This document shows positions 1 to 8,051 of a stretch of 64,000 nucleotides of DNA, piece by piece (within the stretch, counting starts at the first letter, position 1; every line of letters starts with the position of its first letter). The notes under the pieces were generated by a model. The model made no database searches. It had not been told where the DNA came from and was given only the letters and a program-made list of their open reading frames with translations. Both the position numbers and the translations under genes were made by a program. The DNA comes from Streptomyces sp. NBC_01283 (GTDB taxonomy: Bacteria > Actinomycetota > Actinomycetes > Streptomycetales > Streptomycetaceae): the NCBI RefSeq assembly GCF_041435335.1, contig NZ_CP108430.1:2170001-2234000 (forward strand), given 5' to 3'.

Positions 1-2
1 GT

Positions 3-491
3 TACGTCCTGGACGCGGCACACAGAGGCGTGCGTTCGGTCGTGCTGTGCAACTCCCTCATCTACGGGCACGGCCGGGGGATGGCCCGCGACAGCGTGCA
101 GATTCCCGTGCTCGCGCAACAGGCCCGCGACAGTGGAGTCGTGCGGTACGTGGGAAGGGGCCGCAACATCTGGTCGACCGTGCACATCGACGACATGGCC
201 GACCTCTACCTGCGCGCCCTCACGCACGCCGCGCCCGGATCCTTCCACTTCGTCGAGAACGGCGAAGCCTCGTTCTCCGACATCTGCGCCGCGATCGCCT
301 CAGCACTCGGCCTCGGCCCCGCCGAGTCCTGGGACGCGGACACCGCCGTCGCCTTCTGGGGGCGCGAACTCGCCTCGTACGTACTCGCGTCCAACAGCCG
401 AGTACGAAGCGGCGGCGCCCAGCTGGGCTGGCGTCCGGCCCACTCCTCCGCCCTCGACTGGATCAAGAAGGATTACCCGCACTCCCCCTGA
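3..491 (+). CDS. NAD-dependent epimerase/dehydratase, C-terminal part
   Basis: The frame is open from the left edge of the window, so the gene is cut: 162 residues are visible and the N-terminal NAD-binding Rossmann part lies outside. The visible part reads like the C-terminal half of an extended short-chain dehydrogenase of the NDP-sugar epimerase/dehydratase type, with the typical STVHIDDMADLYLRAL stretch (about residues 57-72 of the visible part) and a short C-terminal substrate-binding region ending in a Trp/Lys-rich tail. The first GTG in this frame (position 30) is internal and should not be taken as the start. The family assignment is fairly safe; the substrate cannot be deduced. Confidence 0.8.
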   Translation, partial: YVLDAAHRGVRSVVLCNSLIYGHGRGMARDSVQIPVLAQQARDSGVVRYVGRGRNIWSTVHIDDMADLYLRALTHAAPGSFHFVENGEASFSDICAAIASALGLGPAESWDADTAVAFWGRELASYVLASNSRVRSGGAQLGWRPAHSSALDWIKKDYPHSP

Positions 492-514
492 CCCCCTTGC
501 CCCCCCGCTGACAT

Positions 515-530
515 CCGACCGTGTGGTCGG
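515..530. promoter_or_regulatory. short perfect inverted repeat between epimerase and MFS gene
   Basis: CCGACC and GGTCGG flank GTGT. The shape fits a TetR-type operator, but it could equally be a weak hairpin just after the epimerase gene. The rest of the 385-base gap before the transporter shows no gene I can support. Confidence 0.3.
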
Positions 531-876
531 TGCAGGAGGAGACGGCGCGGGCTGTCCGACTTGCCCCCGGCCGGCCCTGCCCGACAACCCCGCAGCACGT
601 GAGCTGCCGGCCGGTGTACTGCCTCGGCTCCACAGCGGGACCTACTGCGCCACGCCTACAAGGTCAGTGCCTCCGGCATGCGCGGAACCCTTCCTCGCGC
701 CGGCCGCGCCCCGACACAGGCTCCGGTTCTGTCGGTTCCGAAGCAACTCCTGCCTCCCGCCGGCACAGCCCCGCCGCAGAACCAATGCGCCCACGGTTCC
801 GCAGTCGAAGTGGCTCGCTCACCGCGCCACCCATGGGCCCCGTGGTTCAGCCCCACACCCACTCACGGTCAGGGAC

Positions 877-2100
877 ATGATGAAGCTACTACCGCCCGCA
901 GGGCCCCCGCGCACTCTCGCTCTGGCCCAGTTGAGCAACTCCGTCGGCGACGGTGCGTTCTACGTGACCTCCGCGCTCTACTTCACCCAGGTCGTCGGCC
1001 TCGCCCCCGCGAGCATCGGTCTCGGCCTCGCAGTGGCCTGGGCCGTCGGCTCGATCGTCGGAGTACCGCTCGGGCGCCTCGCGGACCGCAGGGGCCCGCG
1101 CGGTACGGCCGCGCTGCTCGCCCTCACGACCAGTGCCTCCGTCGCTGCGTTCCTCGTCGTACGGGACTTCCTGCCGTTCCTGCTGGCCGCCTGTCTGTAC
1201 GCCACCGCGCAGTCCGGCCTGGCCGCCGCCAGGCAGGCACTCCTTGCCGGCCTGATCGCCAGGGAAGAACGCACCGGCGCACTCGCCCACCTCCAGTCCA
1301 CCCTCAACGCGGGCCTTGCCATCGGCGCGGCCCTCGGCGGACTTGCCCTCTCCGCCGGTACCCGCAGCGCCTACCTGGCCGTTTTCGCAGTCGACGCGGT
1401 GAGTTTCCTGCTCTGCGCCCTCGTCCTGCTGCGCCTGCCGACGGTGGCCCCTCTTCCCGCGCCGAAGGGTGCCAAGCTCGCGGTGCTGCGCGACCGCCCG
1501 TACACCGTCCTCACCCTCCTCAACACGGTGCTGCTGCTGCGGATGCCCCTGCTCAGCCTCGGCCTGCCGCTGTGGATCACCGAACGCACCACCGCCCCCG
1601 CCTGGCTGGTCTCCGCGCTCTTCGTCCTCAATACCGTCGCGGTCATGTTCTTCCAGGTCCGCACTGCCCGCTCCGTCACCAGCACACCCAGCGCGGTCAA
1701 GGCCCTCCGCCGCTCCGGCTCCCTCATGCTCCTCACCTGCGCGGTCTTCGCCCTCTCCGCGGGAACGCCGACCTGGGCGGCCGTCGCCGCCCTGATCGCG
1801 GGCTCGGTACTGCTGGTCGCTGGGGAAATGCTCCAGTCCGCGGGTTCCTGGCAACTCGGCTTCGACCTGGCCCCGCCCGACCGGATCGGCGAGTACCAGG
1901 GCTTCTTCGGCACCGGCGTCACCGTCGCCCGTACCCTCGGCCCACTGGCGCTCACCACTCTGCTGATGTCCGTGGGAACCATGGGCTGGCTCCTGCTCGG
2001 CTCTCTCTTCCTGGCTGCTTCCTGTGCCATGGGCCCGACGGCCCGCCGGGCGGCCGGAACCCGCCCGCTCCCGGCGCCCGCAATGATCGAAGCGGCCTGA
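877..2100 (+). CDS. MFS transporter
   Basis: This 407-residue membrane protein has about twelve hydrophobic segments and a major-facilitator motif A (GRLADRRGPR, about residues 64-73) after the second segment, so it should be a drug- or metabolite-type exporter of the inner membrane. The open frame runs far upstream, but the first part is low-complexity shadow. I chose the ATG at 877 because it follows a purine-rich AGGGAC stretch and directly precedes the first hydrophobic segment; a second ATG follows at once at 880. Its length matches the family. The substrate is unknown. Confidence 0.8.
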   Translation: MMKLLPPAGPPRTLALAQLSNSVGDGAFYVTSALYFTQVVGLAPASIGLGLAVAWAVGSIVGVPLGRLADRRGPRGTAALLALTTSASVAAFLVVRDFLPFLLAACLYATAQSGLAAARQALLAGLIAREERTGALAHLQSTLNAGLAIGAALGGLALSAGTRSAYLAVFAVDAVSFLLCALVLLRLPTVAPLPAPKGAKLAVLRDRPYTVLTLLNTVLLLRMPLLSLGLPLWITERTTAPAWLVSALFVLNTVAVMFFQVRTARSVTSTPSAVKALRRSGSLMLLTCAVFALSAGTPTWAAVAALIAGSVLLVAGEMLQSAGSWQLGFDLAPPDRIGEYQGFFGTGVTVARTLGPLALTTLLMSVGTMGWLLLGSLFLAASCAMGPTARRAAGTRPLPAPAMIEAA

Positions 2101-2245
2101 ACCTGGTCTCTGGAACGCGAGCATCCTCGCCTCCCAAGCCAGCAAGTCGGCTCTGCAGGTGAAGGCCACGGTGGCGTCGCTCGATGTGGTGCAGTCGCCG
2201 GGCAACGCCTCGCGGTAGACGCTGAATTCGACCCGGAGATGCACG

Positions 2246-2338
2246 GTGGCTGGCCCTGACCACGATCAGCTGATCCGCCTGCTGGAGCCACTACGATCGA
2301 ACGACGGGCTGGAGATCGTCCGCGCCGCATCCGCATGA
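2246..2338 (+). pseudogene. possible N-terminal remnant of an IS256-family transposase
   Basis: A 30-codon frame starting with GTG encodes LLEPLRSNDGLEIVRA, which resembles the N-terminus of Streptomyces IS256-type transposases (LLxSLRxxDGxELVR) and then stops. No later transposase region, terminal repeat or target duplication is visible. The rest of the 2101-2654 gap shows no supported gene. This is a resemblance recalled from the family, not a computed hit. Confidence 0.25.
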
Positions 2339-2654
2339 GCAGCACCTGGTCGGCATGGCCCTGACTACCTGTCACAGCCCTGGGGACACCCCGGATCTGA
2401 CTCCGACCTTCTGACGGCACAGGGGTCGGCACGTTCGTTCAGGTTGCTCACGACCGGGCCGCTTCTCTGCCACTACACCCGCGTACGCGGCAACTGGGAA
2501 GCCGGCCGGGCTCAATCCGGTGGCACTGAGGGCCCGTTCGGTGGTTCCCTCGTAGGATCCCTGCCCGAAGGTAGCCGCTGAGTGACGACAGGACTACGGT
2601 GGGAGGACTGGCCCCAGCCCCCGGCTCCGCGAAAATGAGCGAGCAAGGCGTGTC

Positions 2655-3011
2655 ATGCAACGCACATTGAGGACGTACGAGGAGCGCTGGTCTCGAAAAG
2701 AGTCGCTCGTCTGGCAGAGCAGTCCTTCCGGCGAGGTCCAGACTCTTCGCTCGGAGAACGTGGAACTTCGCCGACGGCTGCGCAGGCGTGCGGTCACCAC
2801 GCGGGCTCAGGGCGTGGTCATGGCGCTCGTGCCCTGTTCCAGCGAACACGCCAAGGACTTTCTCGCTGATCTGGCCGATCATTGCGGCCTCACGGTGCGC
2901 GACGTCGCCCGGGCCCTCGTCGGCACGTTCGAGGGCCGTCCACTCACGGCGAAGATGCAGCGCGAGCTCGGCAGCGCAGTGGTGCGCCTCAAGGCTGGCG
3001 CTCCGGCCTGA
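2655..3011 (+). CDS. ANTAR-domain protein
   Basis: This 118-residue protein consists mainly of an ANTAR domain (about residues 35-95). It has a basic helix rich in Glu/Leu/Arg, the core RAVTTRAQGVVMALVPCSSE, and the closing LTVRDVARALV helix. ANTAR domains bind paired hairpins in nascent RNA and act as antiterminators, usually attached to GAF, PAS or receiver domains. Here no sensor domain is present, and the first 35 residues are short and polar. Small stand-alone ANTAR proteins of this size are common in Streptomyces. The gene stands alone, so no target can be named. Confidence 0.75.
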   Translation: MQRTLRTYEERWSRKESLVWQSSPSGEVQTLRSENVELRRRLRRRAVTTRAQGVVMALVPCSSEHAKDFLADLADHCGLTVRDVARALVGTFEGRPLTAKMQRELGSAVVRLKAGAPA

Positions 3012-3173
3012 GCGGGTGAGCCGCTCCTCCTTCCGGCCGCGCGCTCCTGTTCCCTCGGCCGAAGACGCACGACATGGATCAGACACCACGCCCCTGCGTC
3101 ACACGGACACACGCCGACGCGCAGAGGCCGCATCCGCTGTTGGAAGCGGAGACTTGAACCACGGGAGGTTCGC

Positions 3174-3743
3174 ATGCCTGAGGACCATGTCCGTAAGCCG
3201 AAGATCGACCGGGCGTTCCGCGTTTCGGACGGTCAACCGGTGGAGTTCGAGGGCAAGACAGTGCACCTTGCCTTCGGTATTTCCATGAAGTGGGCGACGT
3301 CCAGGCTGGCGATCGCCTTCACCTCGTCCGTGAGCAAGCCGCCCCAGGGCGTGTGTCTGGAACTGTCCGAGGGCGATCTGCTCGTCAACGGCTCCCGCTC
3401 GTCGGGGGTCTGCCTGTGGGCCGACTCGGCGCCGCCGGTGGTGTACTTGGAGCCGCTGATCAAACCCACCGCCACGTCGACGCTGCAGGTCTGGAACTGC
3501 TGGCGAGGCGGGGACGGGGAGCCCCAGATGTGGAGGGGCAACGCCGGTCTGCTCGTCGACCTCAACCCCGGCGCCTCATACCGCTTCAGCTGCAGCGACG
3601 GCACGGGGCAGGCCGACTTCACCGATCTCATCTTCGGCCTGGAGATCCAGGAGAAGACCAGCGACCCGTGGCTGAAGCCGTTGCCGCCCCGGACCTTCAC
3701 CCTGGGTACGGACTCCACTCACCCCCGCAGCGCCAACACCTGA
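3174..3743 (+). CDS. conserved hypothetical protein
   Basis: I do not recognise this 189-residue protein. It begins at an ATG preceded by a good ribosome site (GGGAGG, about 6 bases upstream). It has no signal peptide, no hydrophobic segment and an even composition rich in Trp, Cys, Gly and Ser, suggesting a beta-rich cytoplasmic fold. Codon use is normal for the organism, which supports a real gene. It stands alone between the ANTAR gene and a 660-base region without a convincing gene. Confidence 0.6.
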   Translation: MPEDHVRKPKIDRAFRVSDGQPVEFEGKTVHLAFGISMKWATSRLAIAFTSSVSKPPQGVCLELSEGDLLVNGSRSSGVCLWADSAPPVVYLEPLIKPTATSTLQVWNCWRGGDGEPQMWRGNAGLLVDLNPGASYRFSCSDGTGQADFTDLIFGLEIQEKTSDPWLKPLPPRTFTLGTDSTHPRSANT

Positions 3744-4407
3744 CCCATGAAACCTGCCTCACCCTGAGACGCTCGGGGATCGGATGCCGGTAACCGTCAC
3801 CGGTGATGCCGTTCGTCCCGGCGGCCCTGACGGTGGCGTCGGTAGCGGCGATCCCAGCGGTTTTGGCGGTCACCGGATTGTCGCTGCCGGGGACTGGGGC
3901 CGCATTTCGCAGCCTGGCCCTGTCAAGATCGCGAATACGTTTCGACGCCGCCGCATATCACCGTACGTACATGGCTCCGCATCCGGCAGCCGCACGCGGA
4001 GCGTGCAGAGATACTGCGGGGCCCTTGTTTGGGATCCGAGCGGCGGGCTACCCGAGCGGGGCGTCCGACGGTCGACCCGGGCGAAGGCGCCGGAGGGTTG
4101 GGGACACAGCTCCCGGTGCCGCCCGCAACACGCGCACGCCGTCACCACACCCGCCGCAAGAGCGCCTCAGCGCGCGGCGCGCTCGCCTGCATCTGCTCAG
4201 GGACTCAGGGCTCGGCTCGTCCTGTGCCGTGGTTCCGGTACCTCTCCTCCATGGGTGCCTCCCGCACCGGGTTCCCTCCCTGCTGGCACGGCTACCGGCC
4301 AAGCCATCATGTCGCCCTCGGACGCGGGCCGTTCGAGAGCGGGCGCAACGACTGGCCTGGTGGGGTGTCGCGGTCTCCCTCGTCGAGGCCGGCCTGCCTT
4401 TCGGGGA
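3744..4407. other. intergenic region without a supported gene
   Basis: Open frames here are long only because GC is high. One frame starting at 3803 opens with a hydrophobic stretch but turns into low-complexity Arg/Ser/Pro sequence with no ribosome site. I see no RNA gene or mobile element. Confidence 0.4.
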
Positions 4408-4809
4408 TCATTCGGGGGTGGCGGCTTCTTCGAGGCTGGTAAGGGGGTGAAGGCGGGTACGCAGGCCCGCAGTGTCGAGGATTTTGAGGTGCCAGGGGCG
4501 GATACAGACGAGGTGCAGTTGGCCTTGGTGCCGGCGGGCCTGGCGGTGGGCGCGGCAGAGCAAGGCGAGTACGGTGCAGTCCAGGAAGTCGGTGGACCGC
4601 AGGTCCACGATCACCTGGGCGCCGACGGGGATGGTCGCGGCGTCGAGGTGCTGCTGGACTTCGGGGGCGGAGGCGAGGTCGATCTCTCCGTGGAGTTCGA
4701 CGACGGTGACGCCCGGCAGGTGCACGGTGCGGACACGCGGGCCCGGTGACGGTATGTCCTGGGCGTGGGCCTGGTGGGTGACCGTCGGTTCTCGGTCAGT
4801 GATTCCCAT
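4408..4809 (-). CDS. STAS-domain anti-sigma factor antagonist-like protein
   Basis: This 133-residue protein carries one STAS domain (about residues 30-120) with the signature TVVELHGEIDLASAPEVQQHL and the phosphorylation-loop region VDLRSTDFLDCTVLALL. In SpoIIAA/BldG-type antagonists a Ser is phosphorylated by an anti-sigma kinase; here the loop reads DCT, so the acceptor, if any, would be Thr. I chose the ATG at 4809 because CAGGGGGA lies a few bases upstream, although the frame is open for 15 codons further. No anti-sigma kinase lies next to it, and the sigma factor at 24.4 kb is far away. Confidence 0.8.
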   Translation of the reverse strand: MGITDREPTVTHQAHAQDIPSPGPRVRTVHLPGVTVVELHGEIDLASAPEVQQHLDAATIPVGAQVIVDLRSTDFLDCTVLALLCRAHRQARRHQGQLHLVCIRPWHLKILDTAGLRTRLHPLTSLEEAATPE

Positions 4810-5317
4810 AGGGTTCCCCCTGGTGCATGAGCCTCGCGCGCGCAGCAAGCGCACGGGCGGGGCAAGCGGTCACCGGGGTCCGGGGTGCTGGCTCCCAGCG
4901 TAGGGAGCGACTCGGCGAAGAAACGCGCCTGTTGGCCAGAGGAGCACCCAAAGGATGAATCCAGCGGGTCCTCAGCTCGCCGGCCAGAGGTCGGATCAGG
5001 ACGACGGACGGCGCCCCAGCGACGAAGGCGACGACAGCGACGACAGCGCCGGGCATCCAGGCGTCGGCGCTCGCCCCGGCGGAATTGATCTCGACGAGGC
5101 TACGGCGCACCCGTGGATTCTTCGCACTCTGCGGTCAGACGAGGTCGAAGGCGGAACCGCAGAGGACTGATCGGTCCTCTCCCACGCGAGACCTCTCCCT
5201 CACGCAAGACCTCTCCCTCACGCGAGAGAAGAGTGGGCAGGGCGCCTGTCTATACCCATCGGCCGCAACATCGCCGACCCGGCGACCGCCGTTCCGAGCC
5301 CGAATATAATCTTGCGC
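4810..5317. other. intergenic region without a clear gene
   Basis: Apart from the tandem repeat at 5183-5227 I find no feature. A minus-strand frame of 104 codons (4796-5110) includes one hydrophobic stretch but has no ribosome site and ends inside the STAS gene start, so I do not call it. Confidence 0.35.
5183..5227. repeat. 18-bp tandem direct repeat, 2.5 copies
   Basis: The unit CACGCGAGACCTCTCCCT occurs at 5183-5200, again with one change at 5201-5218, and half a unit follows to 5227. It lies about 90 bases upstream of the gene at 5318. Confidence 0.7.
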
Positions 5318-5677
5318 ATGTCGAACCCTGACGAGCTGCTCGTTGACGTCGCCGCCCTGGTGGAATCCGGGCAGAGCAACCAGATGTCCCTGACCGTGGT
5401 CACCGGTGGTGCTGTCATCACCGGCCGCCTTGCTCCCGAAGCGGTGTGGAGGCAGAGGGTGTCGGAGGTACTCACGGCCTCGGACCGCCTTGCAGAGTTC
5501 TCCGCCATCTTCGATACCCCCGCGAAGAAGGACGGGCCACCCACACACCTGCACTTCCATGTCGCGCGGATCCTGCAGGGCACGGTAGGGATTCCCGAGA
5601 CGGGCGGGATGTACCGCGTGGCGATCGAGGACATCAACACCTGGACCGTGGGTGACTTCAGCTATTCCGACCACTGA
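5318..5677 (+). CDS. conserved hypothetical protein, possibly GvpU-like
   Basis: This is a 119-residue soluble protein starting with MSNPDELL. A TTG two codons upstream could serve instead; the ATG is the simpler choice. The sequence has a beta-strand pattern with LTVVTGGAVITGRLAP near residue 30 and a HLHFHVARILQG strand near residue 80. This faintly recalls GvpU-type accessory proteins, in which a short strand with GGxxVxG follows an N-terminal helix, but no gas-vesicle gene is nearby. I treat the function as unknown. The neighbouring reductase is on the opposite strand and convergent. Confidence 0.6.
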   Translation: MSNPDELLVDVAALVESGQSNQMSLTVVTGGAVITGRLAPEAVWRQRVSEVLTASDRLAEFSAIFDTPAKKDGPPTHLHFHVARILQGTVGIPETGGMYRVAIEDINTWTVGDFSYSDH

Positions 5678-5715
5678 GCGGCCACTCGGCAGGAACGCTC
5701 CACGCGAGGACGAGA

Positions 5716-6487
5716 TCACCCCGCTCCTTCGCGGCTGGGGAGCATGGTCAGGGCTCGGGAGCGCTGTGCGACGAGGTCGTCATAGGTGCCGTCGCGCTCG
5801 GCCCAGCGGTGCATGAGGGCCGCCTTCACGACGATTTCGCGGGGGGGGGGTGGGGTCCGCTGAGAGCAGGTGCATGACCTCGGTGGCGAAGTCGTCGAGC
5901 GGCAGCGCGTGCGGGTTCACCTTTTCCTGGCCCGCTGTGGCGACGGCCGGGGGGACGAGTTCGACGACGCCGACGCCGGTGCCGCCGAGTTGCGCGCGTA
6001 GTGCCTCGGAGTAGGCGTGCACCGCGGCCTTCGAGGCGGCGTAGGTGGGCATGGGCGGGAACGGCAGGAAGGCGATGCCGGAGGTGACGGTGATGAAGGT
6101 GCCGGCACCCCGCCGGACCAGGTGCGGGGTGAAGGCGTCGATGACCCGGATGGTGCCCATCAGGTTGGTGTCGATCGTCGTCTCGGCCGTCTCGAAGTGC
6201 GCGGGATCGCGCAGGTCCTCCAGGAGCATGACGCCCGGCATCGTCACCACGGTGTCCAGCTCGGGGTGCCGGGCGAGCACGGCGTCACGGGCTGACGTGA
6301 CGGAGGCATCGTCGGTGACATTGATGCTGATAGTGCCGAAGCCCTCTCGGGCGAGTTCCGACAGCGCCTCCTCGCTGCGGCCACCGACGGTCACGGTGCT
6401 GCCCGCCGCGGCGAACCGGCGAGCCAGCTCGCGCCCGATACCTGAGGTCCCACCGACGATGAGAACGGTGCGGTTGGAGAGATCCAC
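5716..6487 (-). CDS. short-chain dehydrogenase with a C-terminal frameshift (DltE-like)
   Basis: This is an SDR oxidoreductase with the nucleotide motif VGGTSGIG (about residues 11-18), catalytic Ser in VTSGIAF, and the YAASK motif near residue 145. It uses NAD(P)H, and its substrate is unknown. As read, the frame ends at 5780 with an aberrant Arg/Pro-rich tail. At the G10 tract 5841-5850 a one-base shift restores a normal C-terminus (REIVVKAALMHRWAERDG...) that runs to a stop at 5716-5718. I therefore annotate the full span. Either the homopolymer length is a sequencing error or the gene is shifted in this strain. It is divergent from the MmyB-type regulator, with a palindrome between them. 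Confidence 0.75.
5841..5850. repeat. G10 homopolymer at the reductase frameshift
   Basis: Ten consecutive G on the plus strand lie in the 3' part of the reductase gene. Nine would keep the conserved C-terminus in frame. Confidence 0.85.
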
Positions 6488-6544
6488 GAGATCTTCCCTT
6501 CAGTCCAGGCGTCGGCGGCGTTCGGGCGCGGCGCCCTCGGTGAT

Positions 6545-6565
6545 GTTCTGTGGTCCTCACAGAAC
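6545..6565. promoter_or_regulatory. perfect inverted repeat, likely operator of the divergent pair
   Basis: GTTCTGTG and CACAGAAC (8-bp perfect arms) flank a 5-base spacer, midway between the divergent reductase and regulator genes. This is the expected place for the MmyB-type regulator to bind and control both genes. Binding is an inference. Confidence 0.55.
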
Positions 6566-6673
6566 GCTGTTCTCGCAGTCTCGACAGAGTGTGCTGGGCG
6601 CGGGAGAGCCCCTGTGTTCCCTGGTCCTGCCAGGGCCCCCTCCGACACACCCGCACCGCGTTACGGTGACGCC

Positions 6674-7540
6674 ATGAGGGACGATGAATCCGGCAATCGG
6701 CTCGGCAGCTACCTACGCGCCCGGCGTGAGCTGGTCTCCCCGGCGCAGGCAGGGATCCCGCCCGGCGGCAACCGCCGCGTGCCCGGACTGCGCCGTGAGG
6801 AAGTCGCCCTGCTCGCCGGAATCAGCCCCGACTACTACCTGCGACTGGAACGCGGCCGCGACAAGAACCCCTCACCTCAGGTCCTCGAATCACTCGCGCG
6901 CGTCCTGCGTCTCGACGACGTCGAGCGGACGTATCTCCTCGGCCTGGCGGCTGCACGCCCCAGGGCGCCACGCCGCAAGCGACCCGAGCGCGTACCGGCA
7001 CGGGTGCACCAGCTCCTCGCCCACCTTCAGATCCCCGCGTTCGTCGAAGGGCGCGCTTTCGACGTCCTGGCCTCCAACCCCATGGCCGTCACGCTCTCCC
7101 CGCGCCTGCGGCCGGGCCAGAACCGGCTTCTTTCCCTCTTTCTCGATCCCGAGGAACAAGCCTTTCACCAGGACTGGACGGAAGCCGCAGCCAGCTTCGT
7201 CGCCGCTCTTCGCACCACCATCGGGGACGACACCGACAACCCCCGGTTCGTCGAACTCGTCGGAGAACTCGCACTGTCCAGTCAGCGGTTCCGCACGCTG
7301 TGGGCCCGACACGACGTCCGCAACCTCGACGGAGGCACCGCCACCGTCCACCATCCCGTCGTCGGTGAACTGCGGCTCCACCGCGACAAACTCCCCATCG
7401 ACGACGTCATCCTCGTTGTCTACTACCCCGACAAGGACAGCGACAGCGAGGAGAAGCTGCAACTCCTGGGCGCACTCTCACAGACCGAACGGGACCGCGC
7501 CCGGGGTGGGGTCGAGTGGCCTTCTGAACCGGGCGGTTGA
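6674..7540 (+). CDS. helix-turn-helix transcriptional regulator, MmyB type
   Basis: This 288-residue regulator has an N-terminal XRE-type helix-turn-helix (about residues 12-85) with the family hallmark VPGLRREEVALLAGISPDYY and LERGRDKNPS. A C-terminal MmyB-like ligand-binding domain follows (about 110-275, with ...LDPEEQAFHQDW... and VHHPVVGEL...). Such proteins commonly sit divergent from an oxidoreductase gene and repress it, possibly with a fatty-acid-like ligand. This matches its position head-to-head with the SDR at 5716-6487. The ATG at 6674 begins the conserved MRDDESGNRLGSYLRARR region; no strong ribosome site is seen. A second protein of the same family is at 12465. Confidence 0.9.
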   Translation: MRDDESGNRLGSYLRARRELVSPAQAGIPPGGNRRVPGLRREEVALLAGISPDYYLRLERGRDKNPSPQVLESLARVLRLDDVERTYLLGLAAARPRAPRRKRPERVPARVHQLLAHLQIPAFVEGRAFDVLASNPMAVTLSPRLRPGQNRLLSLFLDPEEQAFHQDWTEAAASFVAALRTTIGDDTDNPRFVELVGELALSSQRFRTLWARHDVRNLDGGTATVHHPVVGELRLHRDKLPIDDVILVVYYPDKDSDSEEKLQLLGALSQTERDRARGGVEWPSEPGG

Positions 7541-7563
7541 GGGCGACCGAGGCACCCGGCCCG

Positions 7564-7977
7564 TCACGCGTGGCGAAGGGTGCCGCTCGCCCGCGCCGCT
7601 CGCGCCATGATCGGCTCCGCGGCCTCCTCGGCCGTATCCGGAGGGACGACGATCAGGTCCCAGCGCCCTTGGCCGGGGGCGGTGAGGACGACGGTGTGCG
7701 CGGCGGCGGCGGTCCGGCGCCTTCGCAGGCAGACAACCTGACCGGCGACGAACATGCGTCCTGGCGTGGGCGACCATGGCGCGCCGTTGAGTACGACGCT
7801 GGCGATGTGACCCCAGCTGTGGGGCAACCCGGCGATCAGCGCGGGGAGTTCGGCGAGCAGGTCGTACGAGCGCGGCCACCACGCCCCGTCGATCGCGCGG
7901 GGCCCGCCGGCTTGGGGTGCCAGGCGCAGGCGGAGCAGGGGCTGGGAGGGAAGCGGGGAGATCGGTGCGAGTGTCAT
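7564..7977 (-). CDS. DUF5994 family protein
   Basis: This 137-residue protein shows the DUF5994 pattern: an N-terminal strand with LRLRLAP, then DGAWWPRSYDLLAELPALI (about residues 30-48), a WGHIASVVLN strand and a C-terminal GRWDLIVVPPDTAEEAAEPIM. The family is abundant in Streptomyces and has no known biochemical function. It is clearly related to the protein encoded at 9702-10253 and to the decayed copy near 9.4-9.5 kb, so this small area has been a site of DUF5994 duplication. It ends 23 bases from the convergent regulator gene. Confidence 0.8.
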   Translation of the reverse strand: MTLAPISPLPSQPLLRLRLAPQAGGPRAIDGAWWPRSYDLLAELPALIAGLPHSWGHIASVVLNGAPWSPTPGRMFVAGQVVCLRRRRTAAAAHTVVLTAPGQGRWDLIVVPPDTAEEAAEPIMARAARASGTLRHA

Positions 7978-8051
7978 GGGGTGTGGCTCCTGCCGACTGC
8001 TGTGCGTGGAGGCGGGGTTGCGGATGCTCGGGGACGTCCCGGAGGAAGCCG

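Noticed and set aside
133..876. Long upstream extension of the MFS open frame
   Set aside because: It is Pro/Ser/Arg-rich, overlaps the epimerase gene and lacks a ribosome site; the transporter begins naturally at 877.
889..2244. 451-codon minus-strand frame opposite the MFS gene
   Set aside because: Its composition (Gly/Glu/Arg-rich, no fold pattern) is the mirror of the real gene.
3803..4450. Plus-strand frame with a hydrophobic start
   Set aside because: The hydrophobic stretch is followed by low-complexity sequence, there is no ribosome site, and it runs into the STAS gene on the other strand.
4796..5110. Minus-strand 104-codon frame upstream of the STAS gene
   Set aside because: It has one hydrophobic stretch but no ribosome site, and it ends inside the STAS start; it could be a small membrane protein but evidence is too weak.
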